64,000 nucleotides of DNA, taken from contig NZ_JAGGML010000001.1 of NCBI RefSeq assembly GCF_017875275.1, forward strand, positions 3,555,001 through 3,619,000, in the 5' to 3' direction. Made by a program: the position numbers and the translations under genes. Origin of the DNA: Xanthobacter flavus. GTDB lineage: Bacteria; Pseudomonadota; Alphaproteobacteria; Rhizobiales; Xanthobacteraceae. Shown piece by piece: positions 46,445 through 54,992 of this stretch. Every line of letters begins with the position of its first letter. Position 1 is the stretch's first letter. The notes below the pieces were generated by a model. That model saw nothing but the letters and a program-made list of their open reading frames with translations, was not told where the DNA came from and made no database searches.

Positions 46445-48724
46445 ATGGCGTCCAACATTTCCGAGGATCTGCGTTCGGGCGCGCTCTATTACCATCGCAC
46501 GCCGCGGCCGGGAAAGCTTGAGATCCAGGCCACCAAACCCCTCGGGAACCAGCGCGATCTCGCCCTCGCTTATTCTCCCGGCGTCGCCGCCGCGTGCGAG
46601 GCCATAGCCGCCGATCCCCTGCAGGCAGCTGAGCTGACCATCCGTTCGAATCTCGTGGGCGTCGTCTCGAACGGCACAGCCGTGCTGGGCCTCGGCAACA
46701 TCGGTCCCCTCGCCGGCAAGCCGGTGATGGAAGGCAAGGCCGTCCTGTTCAAGAAGTTCGCTGGCATTGACGTGTTCGACATCGAGATCGATGCGCTCAC
46801 CGTCGAGCGCATGGTGGACGTGGTGAGCGCGCTGGAGCCCACCTTCGGCGGCATCAATCTGGAAGACATCAAGGCGCCCGAGTGCTTCGAGGTGGAAGCC
46901 CAGCTGCGCCAGCGCATGAAGATCCCGGTCTTCCACGACGACCAGCACGGCACGGCCATCATCGTCGCTGCGGCGGTGCGCAACGCGCTGGAGATCGGCA
47001 ATCGCAAGATCGAGGATCTCAAGATCGTCACTTCGGGCGCCGGCGCTGCCGCGCTCGCCTGCCTCGGCCTCCTCGTCACGCTCGGCGCGAAGAAGGAGAA
47101 CATCTGGGTCACCGACATCGAGGGCGTGGTCTATGACGGCCGCAACACCCTCATGGATCCCTACAAGGAGATCTATGCCCAGAAGACCGACAAGCGCACC
47201 CTCGACGAGGTGATCGACGGCGCGCACATCTTCCTCGGCCTGTCGGCCGGCGGCGTGCTGAAGCCGGAGATGGTGAAGAAGATGGCGGACAAGCCGCTCA
47301 TCCTCGCCCTCGCCAATCCCATGCCGGAGATCATGCCAGAGGCCGCCCGCGAGGCGCGCCCGGATGCCATGATCTGCACCGGTCGTTCGGACTTCCCGAA
47401 CCAGGTCAACAACGTCCTGTGCTTCCCCTACATCTTCCGCGGCGCGCTGGATGTCGGTGCCACCGACATCAACGCCGAGATGAAGATGGCGGCGGTGGAA
47501 GCCCTCGCCGCGCTTGCCCGCGAGACTCCGTCGGACGTGGTGGCCCGCGCCTATGGCGGTGAAAGCCGCACCTTCGGCGCCGACTCGCTCATCCCCTCGC
47601 CGTTCGATCCGCGCCTCATCCTGCGCATCGCGCCGGCGGTGGCGAAGGCGGCCATGGACACCGGCGTCGCGACGCGTCCCATCGCCGACATGGACGCCTA
47701 TATCGACCGGCTGGACACCTTCGTGTTCCGCTCCGGCTTCATCATGCGGCCGCTGTTCGCCAAGGCGAAGCAGTCCATCAAGCGGGTGATCTATGCCGAG
47801 GGCGAGGACGAGCGCGTTCTGCGCGCCGTTCAGGCGGTGGTCGAGGAAGGCATCGCCCGGCCCATCATCGTCGCCCGCCCGAGCGTGGTGGACACCCGCT
47901 TGAAGCGCTTCGGCCTCTCCATCCAGCCCGGCCGCGACTTCGACCTCATCAATCCCGAGGATGATCCGCGCTACCGCGACTACGTGCGCGATTACGTCGA
48001 GGTGGCCGGCCGCCGGGGCGTGACGCCGGACGCCGCGCGCACGCTGGTCCGCACCCATCCCACGGTGATCGCGGCCCTTGCCGTCCATCGTGGCGAGGCG
48101 GATGCGATGCTCTGCGGCATCGAGGGGCGGTTCGTGCGCCACCTCAGGCAGGTGCGCGACATCATCGGCCTCGCCCCCGGCGTCAAGGAACTGGCGGCGC
48201 TCTCGCTGCTCATCACCTCCAAGGGCAATTTCTTCATCTGCGACACGCAGATCCAGACCGAGCCCACCGCCGCCGACCTCGCCGAGATGACGGTGCTGGC
48301 CGCCGCCCACGTCCGCCGCTTCGGTCTGGAGCCCCGGGTGGCGCTGCTGTCGCACTCCAATTTCGGCAGCCACGAGACGCTCTCGGCCAAGCGCGTCCGC
48401 TCCGCCCTCGCCATCATCCGCGAGCGCGACCCGAACCTTCAGGTCGACGGAGAAATGCAGGCGGATGCGGCACTTATGGAAGATGTGCGCCGCAAGTCCT
48501 TCCCCCACTCCAGCCTCTCCGGGGTGGCCAACGTGCTGGTGATGCCGGACCTCGACGCGGCCGATATCGCCTTCAACATGATCAAGGTGCTGGGCGATGC
48601 CCTGCCGGTCGGTCCCATCCTGATGGGCACCGCCAAGCCCGCCCATATCCTCGGCCCGTCGGTGACGACGCGCGGCGTCGTCAACATGACAGCCGTTGCC
48701 GTCGCCGAGGCGCAGACGGACTGA
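46445..48724 (+). CDS. maeB: NADP-dependent malic enzyme with C-terminal phosphotransacetylase-like domain
   Basis: This 759-residue two-domain protein matches MaeB/TME. The malic enzyme part (about 1-430) decarboxylates malate to pyruvate, with [33 protein letters not shown] and the dinucleotide-binding [14 protein letters not shown]. The C-terminal part (about 435-759) resembles phosphate acetyltransferase, which in this family is regulatory (acetyl-CoA sensing) rather than catalytic. The GGGGGAAGGGG site before the ATG is strong. It supplies pyruvate and NADPH during growth on C4 acids. Its 3' end is followed by a palindromic hairpin. Confidence 0.95.
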   Translation: MASNISEDLRSGALYYHRTPRPGKLEIQATKPLGNQRDLALAYSPGVAAACEAIAADPLQAAELTIRSNLVGVVSNGTAVLGLGNIGPLAGKPVMEGKAVLFKKFAGIDVFDIEIDALTVERMVDVVSALEPTFGGINLEDIKAPECFEVEAQLRQRMKIPVFHDDQHGTAIIVAAAVRNALEIGNRKIEDLKIVTSGAGAAALACLGLLVTLGAKKENIWVTDIEGVVYDGRNTLMDPYKEIYAQKTDKRTLDEVIDGAHIFLGLSAGGVLKPEMVKKMADKPLILALANPMPEIMPEAAREARPDAMICTGRSDFPNQVNNVLCFPYIFRGALDVGATDINAEMKMAAVEALAALARETPSDVVARAYGGESRTFGADSLIPSPFDPRLILRIAPAVAKAAMDTGVATRPIADMDAYIDRLDTFVFRSGFIMRPLFAKAKQSIKRVIYAEGEDERVLRAVQAVVEEGIARPIIVARPSVVDTRLKRFGLSIQPGRDFDLINPEDDPRYRDYVRDYVEVAGRRGVTPDAARTLVRTHPTVIAALAVHRGEADAMLCGIEGRFVRHLRQVRDIIGLAPGVKELAALSLLITSKGNFFICDTQIQTEPTAADLAEMTVLAAAHVRRFGLEPRVALLSHSNFGSHETLSAKRVRSALAIIRERDPNLQVDGEMQADAALMEDVRRKSFPHSSLSGVANVLVMPDLDAADIAFNMIKVLGDALPVGPILMGTAKPAHILGPSVTTRGVVNMTAVAVAEAQTD

Positions 48725-48749
48725 CAAGTCTCTGGAAACACGGAATAGT

Positions 48750-48772
48750 CCCTCTCCCCGCGCGGGAGAGGG
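48750..48772. terminator. CCCTCTCCC-type palindrome between convergent genes
   Basis: CCCTCTCCC at 48750-48758 and GGGAGAGGG at 48764-48772 around CGCGC. It sits 26 bases after maeB and 34 bases after the end of the convergent gene, where it could terminate both. The same core recurs in the elements near 59.9 and 61.8 kb. Confidence 0.6.
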
Positions 48773-48805
48773 AGGCCTTCGCCAACCGCCTTTGCCGCCC
48801 CGGTC

Positions 48806-49477
48806 TCAGCGCGACGGCGGGGGGCCGAGGATGCCTGCCGTGTAGCGCTCGATCAGGGCGCTGAAGGGGGTGCCGTCGGGCAGGGTGAGCGCCGCCCGGT
48901 GGCTCAGCACGAAGGCGGGCAGGGGGAGCGCGGCGCCGGGGGCCGGCTTGAACCCGGTCTCGTCCGCCGGCATCCACAGCACTGTCGAGTCGAGGGTTTT
49001 CCGCCGGAAATCGAGCGGTCGCACCACCTTGCCGAACGGGGTATCGGTGCTGTCCAGCACCTGGTTCATGTCGGCTGTCAGCTTTTCCGGCAGATAAAAG
49101 TTATCCGCCTCCGACAAAACCGTGGGTCCGCACACGAGGCGCACCCGGCGATGCCGCACCGGCGTGTCGGGTCCGGCGCCGAGCAGCGCGCGCACCTCCG
49201 GGGGGGCGGCGCCCTCCCGCTCGTAGACCCGCTCGGCCACCACCCGGGAGGGATCGGAGATGCCACGGGTGGCGCACCAGCGTTCCAGGGTCGCGGTGGC
49301 GCTCGCATGGGCGAGGAGATCGGCGTTCAGCGCCTCGACCAGTTCCTGGGCCTGCTGCCGGGCGGCGGGAGTGTCCGGCCACCGGGTCTCCAGCGCGTGG
49401 GCCGGCACCATGAGGCAGGCGGCCAGCATCAGCGGCACCAGCATCGGCAGGCCAGACGGGAAGCCGGGCGGAAACAT
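48806..49477 (-). CDS. Secreted conserved protein with possible chorismate-lyase-like fold
   Basis: A 223-residue protein with a signal peptide (MFPPGFPSGLPMLVPLMLAA onward, cleavage near AHALE). The mature part contains a pattern like UbiC-fold proteins: VRHRRVRLVCGPTVLSEADNFYLP, then the DSTDTPFGKVVRPLDFRRKTLD segment. This resembles the substrate-binding layout of chorismate pyruvate-lyase and related small-molecule binders, but export to the periplasm argues against a ubiquinone role. GGAGGGTG upstream supports the ATG at 49477 over a longer frame. It is divergent from the first GGDEF gene. Function unknown. Confidence 0.65.
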   Translation of the reverse strand: MFPPGFPSGLPMLVPLMLAACLMVPAHALETRWPDTPAARQQAQELVEALNADLLAHASATATLERWCATRGISDPSRVVAERVYEREGAAPPEVRALLGAGPDTPVRHRRVRLVCGPTVLSEADNFYLPEKLTADMNQVLDSTDTPFGKVVRPLDFRRKTLDSTVLWMPADETGFKPAPGAALPLPAFVLSHRAALTLPDGTPFSALIERYTAGILGPPPSR

Positions 49478-49663
49478 GGGATCGCGCACCCTCCAGAGCG
49501 ACGCGCCAGCGCGCCGCCCCACTCCATACCGCAGCGCGAAGCCGCTTGCCATGGCGGGCATCCGCCCGGTCCCGCCACGCTCAGGCCCTGAGACAGCAGC
49601 ACGCAGCAAAACCCGCGACCAGACATGCGAAAACGCAGGCAAATGGGCTATGATGCACGACGA

Positions 49664-50590
49664 ATGACCTTCCTGCCCGACCACCTCGCCGACCTCTACG
49701 ACAGCACGCAAGTGCTAGTGGCGGCTTATGATTGCTTCGACCGGCTGCGCTATGCCAACCCCGCGTTCCGGGCCGCCTTTGTCCTCGGGCCGGGCGAGGA
49801 ACTCACCTGGGCGGAGATCATGCGGCGCAACCATGCCGCGCGGCGGGGCACCATCATCACAGCCGCCGATTTCGACGCCTGGCTCGTCTCCACCCTTTCG
49901 CGCCGTGGCAAGGTGCCCTACCGCTCGTTTGAGACCGACCTCTACGACGGCCGCTGGCTGCTGATGACCGAGAGTGTCTCGGCGGCGGGGTGGATGCTCT
50001 GCATCGCCAGCGACATCACCGCCCTCAAGGCGGACGGCCGGGATGTGCGGCAGGCCCGCGACCGCGCCATCAGGGAGGCGCAGACCGACGACCTCACCGG
50101 CATCGCCAACCGCCGCTTCATCACCGCGCGGGTGGACGACATGCTCGCGCCGGGTGCGCTGGGCGGAACACTGTGCGTTCTGGATCTCGATAACTTCAAA
50201 TATATCAATGACCTCGTCGGCCACCTCGCGGGCGACACGGTGCTCCGCGACTTCGCCGCGCGCATCAACGGCCTGATCCGCCGCAAGGATTGCTTCGGCC
50301 GCGTGGGTGGCGAGGAGTTCGTGCTGGTGCTGCCGCAGACCTCGCCGGAGGAGGCGGTGCTCATCGTCGAGCGGATGCTGTCGGTGGTGCGCCAGTCGCG
50401 ACCGCTGCCGCAATGGCCGGACTTCGCCTACACCTTCTCCGCCGGCATCGCCACGGGCGGGCCGGGCACCACCTTCTCCGATCTGTTCGGCCGGGCCGAC
50501 CGCGCGCTCTACATGGCCAAGATGAGCGGCCGCAACCGCATCCAGGTGGACGGCGAGGCGCCGCCCGCGGTGATGGCGGCACGCGGCTAG
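49664..50590 (+). CDS. Soluble PAS-GGDEF diguanylate cyclase, copy 1
   Basis: A 308-residue cytoplasmic protein without membrane helices. An N-terminal PAS-like domain (about 1-125, starting YDCFDRLRYANPAFRAAF) leads through a short coiled linker (VRQARDRAIREAQTDD) into a GGDEF domain with DDLTGIANRRF, the GG(E)EF signature VGGEEFVLVLP and RADRALYMAK. The active-site signature is intact; no RxxD inhibitory site is evident before it. The start at 49664 is provisional because the binding site is weak and an ATG at 49625 is in frame. A close paralogue follows 99 bases downstream. Confidence 0.87.
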   Translation: MTFLPDHLADLYDSTQVLVAAYDCFDRLRYANPAFRAAFVLGPGEELTWAEIMRRNHAARRGTIITAADFDAWLVSTLSRRGKVPYRSFETDLYDGRWLLMTESVSAAGWMLCIASDITALKADGRDVRQARDRAIREAQTDDLTGIANRRFITARVDDMLAPGALGGTLCVLDLDNFKYINDLVGHLAGDTVLRDFAARINGLIRRKDCFGRVGGEEFVLVLPQTSPEEAVLIVERMLSVVRQSRPLPQWPDFAYTFSAGIATGGPGTTFSDLFGRADRALYMAKMSGRNRIQVDGEAPPAVMAARG

Positions 50591-50689
50591 GGCAGCACGG
50601 GGCGGGGGACGGAACGCGCGCTCCCGTCTCCTCCGAAAGCAGGAGGCGGGCGTTACAAATCCTGTGCCCGTCGGGTCTCCACTTGAGGT

Positions 50690-51640
50690 ATGCTCGACCG
50701 GGCCATGTTTGACATCCGTGACTTCGGAAACGCGGGCGCCGAAGACGGCACGCCCGGCCTCCTGACCCGCATCCGCGCCCTCTACGAGGCGACGCCGCTG
50801 CTTGTCGGCCTTTACGATCCCACCGACCGGCTGCGTTATGCCAACCCGGCCCTGCGGGCCACCTTCGGCATTCCGGAGGGCGATCTCCCCACCTGGGAGG
50901 AACTGGTCCGGCGCAGTCATGCGGCGGGGACCGGCATCATCATCACGGCACCGGATTTCGAGACCTGGCTCGCCTCCGCCAAGTCGCGTCGCGGCAAGGT
51001 GCGCTTCCGCAGCTTCGAGAGCGATCTCAGGGACGGCCGCTGGCTGTTGGTGAACGAGACCCTGGATGCGGACGGCTGGATGCTCACCGTGGGAGTGGAT
51101 GTCACCTCCTTCCGCGTCGACACCCGCGACATCCGGCAGGCCCGCGACCACGCGCTCCGCGCCGCCCACACGGACGAGCTGACCGGCGTCGCCAACCGCC
51201 GCTTCGCCATCCACCGCGCCAACGAGATGATGGCACCCGACGGCCCCGGCGGCGCGCTCTGCGTCATCGATCTCGACAATTTCAAGCCTGTGAACGACCG
51301 CTTCGGCCACCAGACCGGCGACGATTTGCTGCGCGCCTATTGCGCCCTGATGGCCGCCGCCATCGGCCGCGCCGACTGCTTCGGCCGGGTGGGGGGCGAG
51401 GAGTTCATGCTGGTGCTGCCGCAGACCGACCTCGTGGCCGCCGAGCGCCGCGTTTGCGACCTCCTCGCCCGCGTGCGCGCCTCCCGTCCGCTGCCCGCCT
51501 TGCCGGACTTCACCTACACCTTCTCCGCCGGGCTCACCTTCACACCCCCCGGCGACACCTTCTCCGAAGCCTACGGCCGCGCCGACCGCGCGCTCTATCT
51601 GGCGAAGCTGGCGGGGCGGGACCGGGTGATGTTGGGGTGA
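50690..51640 (+). CDS. Soluble PAS-GGDEF diguanylate cyclase, copy 2
   Basis: A 316-residue protein laid out like its upstream neighbour: PAS-like region (YDPTDRLRYANPALRATFGI), linker IRQARDHALRAAHTDELTG, and a GGDEF domain with VGGEEFMLVLPQT and RADRALYLAKLAGRDRV. Whole phrases are shared with copy 1 (DRLRYANPA, GRVGGEEF, CFGRVGGEE), so the pair arose by tandem duplication. The N-terminus is longer and acidic. Either ATG (50690 or 50705) could start it. The gene ends shortly before the promoter at 51665. Confidence 0.87.
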   Translation: MLDRAMFDIRDFGNAGAEDGTPGLLTRIRALYEATPLLVGLYDPTDRLRYANPALRATFGIPEGDLPTWEELVRRSHAAGTGIIITAPDFETWLASAKSRRGKVRFRSFESDLRDGRWLLVNETLDADGWMLTVGVDVTSFRVDTRDIRQARDHALRAAHTDELTGVANRRFAIHRANEMMAPDGPGGALCVIDLDNFKPVNDRFGHQTGDDLLRAYCALMAAAIGRADCFGRVGGEEFMLVLPQTDLVAAERRVCDLLARVRASRPLPALPDFTYTFSAGLTFTPPGDTFSEAYGRADRALYLAKLAGRDRVMLG

Positions 51641-51664
51641 TGGGGGATTTTGGGATTTTAGTCC

Positions 51665-51693
51665 TTGACAGCGGTGCGCTGCCTGGGTATCTT
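51665..51693 (+). promoter_or_regulatory. Strong sigma70-type promoter ahead of the GTA-like cluster
   Basis: TTGACA at 51665-51670, a 17-base spacer, then TATCTT at 51688-51693. This is the best -35/-10 match noticed in the window. It lies 25 bases after the second GGDEF gene and about 255 bases before the small-terminase-like gene, leaving a long leader that contains the palindromic pair described next. Confidence 0.6.
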
Positions 51694-51764
51694 TTCCCCA
51701 TGTTCGAGACGTGTGCCTGACGGCCGAGGCCGAAACGCCGCGAGCGAGCGCTCTTCCTCAAGGA

Positions 51765-51880
51765 ACCGTCGTCGTGGTCCGGCTTGACCGGACCACCCAT
51801 GGCACCATTCGCACCGGCCGCCCAAGGCCTTCGCTCGCGGCAGCATGGGCCCTCCGGTCGAGCCGGAGGGCGACGGCGGT
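51765..51880. repeat. Two inverted copies of a 38-base palindromic unit (BIME-like)
   Basis: Unit 1 spans 51765-51802 and unit 2, in opposite orientation, 51843-51880, with 40 bases between. Each unit folds by itself: TGGTCCGG/CCGGACCA in unit 1 (51775-51795) and GCCCTCCGG/CCGGAGGGC in unit 2 (51849-51871). Aligned head to head they match at nearly all positions, including the outer ACCG-CGTCG and CCCATG flanks. In the stem TGG/CCA of one is replaced by CCC/GGG in the other, so pairing is kept. This fits a REP/BIME-type element placed in the leader of the GTA cluster. Confidence 0.75.
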
Positions 51881-51947
51881 GCGGGGGCAGGGGGTGCTCT
51901 TCTTGGCCCCGCGCCTTTCGTTTCCTCCTCACCGCAGAGGTCCGCCC

Positions 51948-52532
51948 ATGGATCAGCCTCACGGCAGCGCCGTGCCGTCCGCGCGTCCGGCGCGGGGGGC
52001 GCTGGCGCGGCGGCTTTATCTGGAGGGGGCCAGCATGGCGGAGATCCGCCGGCAGACCGGCCTCTCCAGCGCCACCGTCTATTACTGGATCGACCGCGAG
52101 AGGGGGCCGGACGGCACCTTCCTCTTCAATCCCGTCCCGCGCCGCACCGCCCATCCCGTGGGCGGCCGGCCGGCGAAGGCGCGCGACGCCAAGGTCCCCG
52201 CGAACGCCCCCGGCAAGCCGGACCGGCGCGGCCTGCTCAAGCGGCTGTGGCGGGCGGCGGAGCGGCAGATCGACGAGATTGAGGGCCGCCTCGCCCGCAC
52301 CGCCGAACCCGGCGACGAGGCGCCCCGCCCCGAGCCCGAGAAGGACGCCCGGGCGCTGGCGGTGCTGGCGCGCACCCTGCGGGAGCTGACTGCGCTCGAG
52401 GCGGAGACCCGCAAGCGGCGCAAGGCGAAGGACCAAGATGGAACCGTCCGCGACCTCGACACCTTCCGCCGCGAGCTTGCGCGCCGCCTTGATCGCCTGC
52501 GCGAAGGCGGGGACGGCGCGGGCGTTCCTTGA
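51948..52532 (+). CDS. Small terminase-like DNA-binding protein (GTA g1-like)
   Basis: A 194-residue protein. A helix-turn-helix is visible at about 18-50 (LARRLYLEGASMAEIRRQTG then LSSATVYYWIDRE), then a charged, probably coiled region (KDARALAVLARTLRELTALE). Position directly before, and overlapping, the large terminase gene by 95 bases points to the TerS role of starting DNA packaging, as g1 in Rhodobacter GTA. An AGAGG site precedes the ATG at 51948; the frame-open part upstream is the repeat-bearing leader. A transcriptional regulator cannot be excluded. Confidence 0.7.
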   Translation: MDQPHGSAVPSARPARGALARRLYLEGASMAEIRRQTGLSSATVYYWIDRERGPDGTFLFNPVPRRTAHPVGGRPAKARDAKVPANAPGKPDRRGLLKRLWRAAERQIDEIEGRLARTAEPGDEAPRPEPEKDARALAVLARTLRELTALEAETRKRRKAKDQDGTVRDLDTFRRELARRLDRLREGGDGAGVP

Positions 52533-53808
52533 GGCTCTGCCCGAGGAGGACGCCGGCCGCCTCCTCGCCGACTGGGCGCTGTGGGCGCGGCCGGACCAGC
52601 TTCCCCCCGCCGAGGCGCAAGGCGGCGGGCCGTGGTCCACCTGGCTGGTGCTGGGCGGGCGCGGGGCCGGCAAGACGCGGGCCGGCGCCGAATGGGTGCG
52701 GGGCCTCGCCTCCGGCGCGGCCCCCTTCGCGGCGGCCCCGGTGAGTCCCATCGCGCTCATCGCCGAGACCATGGCCGATGTGCGCGAGGTGATGGTGGAG
52801 GGCGTCTCCGGCGTCCTCGCCGTCCATCCGCGCGGCGAGCGTCCGCGCTGGGAGCCGACCCGCCGCCGCATCGTCTGGCCCAATGGCGCGGTGGCGCAGG
52901 GCTTTTCGGCGGAAGACCCCGAAAGCCTGCGCGGCCCGCAATTCGCCGCCGCCTGGCTGGACGAACTCGCCAAGTGGAAGCGTGCGGAGGCCACCTTCGA
53001 CATGCTGCAATTCGCGCTGCGCCTCGGCGCCCAGCCGCGCCAGATGGTGACGACCACGCCGCGCCCCACCGCGCTGCTGCGTCGTCTGCTCGCCGATCCC
53101 GCCACGGCGGTGAGCCGGGCGAAGACGGCGGACAATGCCTTTCACCTCGCGCCCACCTTCCTCGGGCAGGTGATGTCGCGCTATGGCGGCACCCGCCTCG
53201 GCCGGCAGGAGCTGGACGGCGAGATCATCGAGGACCGGCCGGACGCGCTCTTCTCCCGCCCCCAATTGGAGGCGCTGCGCGAGCAAGAGGCCCCGCCGCT
53301 CGCCCGCATCGTGGTGGCGGTGGACCCGCCCGCCTCCTCCCGCGCCGGCGCCGACTCATGCGGGCTGGTGGCGGCGGGCATCGACGCGGCGGGGGTGGTG
53401 CATGTGCTGGCGGATGCCACCGAGCAGGGCCTGCGCCCGGCGCAATGGGCGGCCAAGGCGGTGGCGCTGTTCCACCGCTTTTCCGCCGACCGCATCGTCG
53501 CCGAGGTGAACCAGGGCGGCGAGATGGTGCGCGCCGTCATCGCCGAGGTGGACCCCGCCGTTCCGGTGGAGCAGGTGCGCGCCACGCGCGGCAAATTCCT
53601 GCGCGCCGAGCCGGTGGCCGCCCTCTACGAACAGGCCCGCGTCCGCCACGCCGGCGCCTTCCCGGAGCTGGAAGACGAGATGTGCGACTTCGGCACCGAT
53701 GGCCTCTCCTCCGGCCGCTCGCCCGACCGCCTCGACGCGCTGGTGTGGGCGGTGACGGCGCTGGCGCTGGGCGCGAAGGCCGGCGCGCCGCGGGTGCGGG
53801 GGCTTTAG
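52438..53808 (+). CDS. Phage/GTA terminase large subunit (g2-like)
   Basis: This 456-residue protein drives DNA packaging into capsids. The ATPase has Walker A LGGRGAGKT at 72-80 and Walker B AAWLDELAKW near 175, with the coupling TTTPRP segment. The RNase-H-like nuclease begins with the metal-binding VVAVDPPAS near 287 and continues GADSCGLVAAGID. An AAGGA site precedes the ATG at 52438, within the end of the previous gene. The size fits GTA terminases. Four bases separate it from the convergent small gene. Confidence 0.93.
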   Translation: MEPSATSTPSAASLRAALIACAKAGTARAFLEALPEEDAGRLLADWALWARPDQLPPAEAQGGGPWSTWLVLGGRGAGKTRAGAEWVRGLASGAAPFAAAPVSPIALIAETMADVREVMVEGVSGVLAVHPRGERPRWEPTRRRIVWPNGAVAQGFSAEDPESLRGPQFAAAWLDELAKWKRAEATFDMLQFALRLGAQPRQMVTTTPRPTALLRRLLADPATAVSRAKTADNAFHLAPTFLGQVMSRYGGTRLGRQELDGEIIEDRPDALFSRPQLEALREQEAPPLARIVVAVDPPASSRAGADSCGLVAAGIDAAGVVHVLADATEQGLRPAQWAAKAVALFHRFSADRIVAEVNQGGEMVRAVIAEVDPAVPVEQVRATRGKFLRAEPVAALYEQARVRHAGAFPELEDEMCDFGTDGLSSGRSPDRLDALVWAVTALALGAKAGAPRVRGL

Positions 53809-53812
53809 GCCG

Positions 53813-54088
53813 TCAGCTGCCGACCACGACGCCGCCCACGGGAATCTCCACCTGCACGCACAGGCCGGTGACGCTCTGTCCGGGCGCGAAGTCCGGCCAT
53901 CTTTCGTTGCGTTTCAGGCTGGCGCCGAGACAGCCGCGTTCGCTGCGGAAATAGCCGACGATCTGCTGCGAGGTCTCGGTGGTGACGAACCGGGCGCCGG
54001 CATAGGGGCCGCCCGCATAGCCCATGGCGGACGTCGCTGCGGGCTGGACCGTGGTGGTCGTGACGATGAGGACCAGGGCATAGAGCAT
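53813..54088 (-). CDS. Small secreted protein of unknown function, inserted in the GTA cluster
   Basis: A 91-residue protein with a weak signal-like N-terminus (MLYALVLIVTTTTVQPAAT). The mature part holds two cysteines (RGCLGASL and TGLCVQVEIPVG) that could form a disulfide. GGAGGGCG precedes the ATG at 54088. It is on the strand opposite to the packaging genes and does not resemble a GTA structural protein. No family recognised. Confidence 0.6.
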   Translation of the reverse strand: MLYALVLIVTTTTVQPAATSAMGYAGGPYAGARFVTTETSQQIVGYFRSERGCLGASLKRNERWPDFAPGQSVTGLCVQVEIPVGGVVVGS

Positions 54089-54298
54089 GACGCCCTCCCG
54101 ATCTGCTCCCAACCCACGACCCGCAATCATTCTACGCCTGTGCTGCCCCAGCGCGAACCGGTTTGTTGGCGCGTTTTTGGCGACGACGCTTGCGTGGCAT
54201 CCAGAATACGTCCATCATGTGCCTACAAATGAGGCTGCATGACAGCGTTGTGTGCAGACATTTGCCTTCCCTTGGCCCTCTCTGCCCCGTCTGGAGCC

Positions 54299-54808
54299 AT
54301 GAGACATCATTGGAAAGCATTTTTCGCACGTCATGAGCCCCATTGCGGCTCCGTCCAGGTCGGGCTGAAGTCCGGCGCGGGCGGGATGCTGGGCATGGGC
54401 CTTGTCGGTGGCGCCGCGGCCTTCACCAGCCTTCCGCTGCTCATCGCGCCGTTCGGCGCGAGCGCGGTGCTGCTGTTCGGCCATCCCTCCTCGCCGCTGG
54501 CGCAGCCGGCCAATGTCATCGGCGGCTATGCCCTGTCGGTCACGGTGGGCATCGTCTTCACCCTGCTGTTTCCCGGCGCCTGGTGGGCGGCGGCGCTGGG
54601 GGTGGGCCTCGCCATCCTCGCCATGCTGCTCTTGCGCGTGTCGCATCCGCCCGCCGGCGCCGTGCCGGTGCTGATGGCGGCCTCGCCCATCGACCCGTTT
54701 GAACTGTCCGGCATCGTCATCGCCGGTGCCGTCTGCCTCGTGGCGGTGGCGAGCCTCTACCACCGGCTGCCGCCGCGTCACCACGAGTACCCACGTCGGG
54801 CGGGCTGA
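54299..54808 (+). CDS. HPP family membrane protein
   Basis: A 169-residue protein with four to five hydrophobic helices. The family signature is the LRVSHPPAGAVPVLMAA segment (the HPP motif), and IAPFGASAVLLFGHPSSPLAQPANVIGGY matches the conserved first half. HPP proteins are proposed to move nitrite or related anions in chloroplasts; bacterial roles are unclear. A GGAG directly before the ATG at 54299 favours this start over 54239. It lies between terminase and portal, where Rhodobacter GTA has no such gene. Confidence 0.82.
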   Translation: MRHHWKAFFARHEPHCGSVQVGLKSGAGGMLGMGLVGGAAAFTSLPLLIAPFGASAVLLFGHPSSPLAQPANVIGGYALSVTVGIVFTLLFPGAWWAAALGVGLAILAMLLLRVSHPPAGAVPVLMAASPIDPFELSGIVIAGAVCLVAVASLYHRLPPRHHEYPRRAG

Positions 54809-54992
54809 AACCGAGCCGTCACCCGTTCCGCACGCTTTAACGCCGGCCGCCGCGCCGGCGCCCCTGTGGCCTGCAGCCGGTTCGCCGGTGTGCAACCTCC
54901 GGCCGCTCCTTGATCCGATCCTTCCGCAGACGCCCCGAGCTGCGCGAAGGAACGGCCTCAGGGGGCGGCCGATTTCATTTCGGAGCCCCCGC

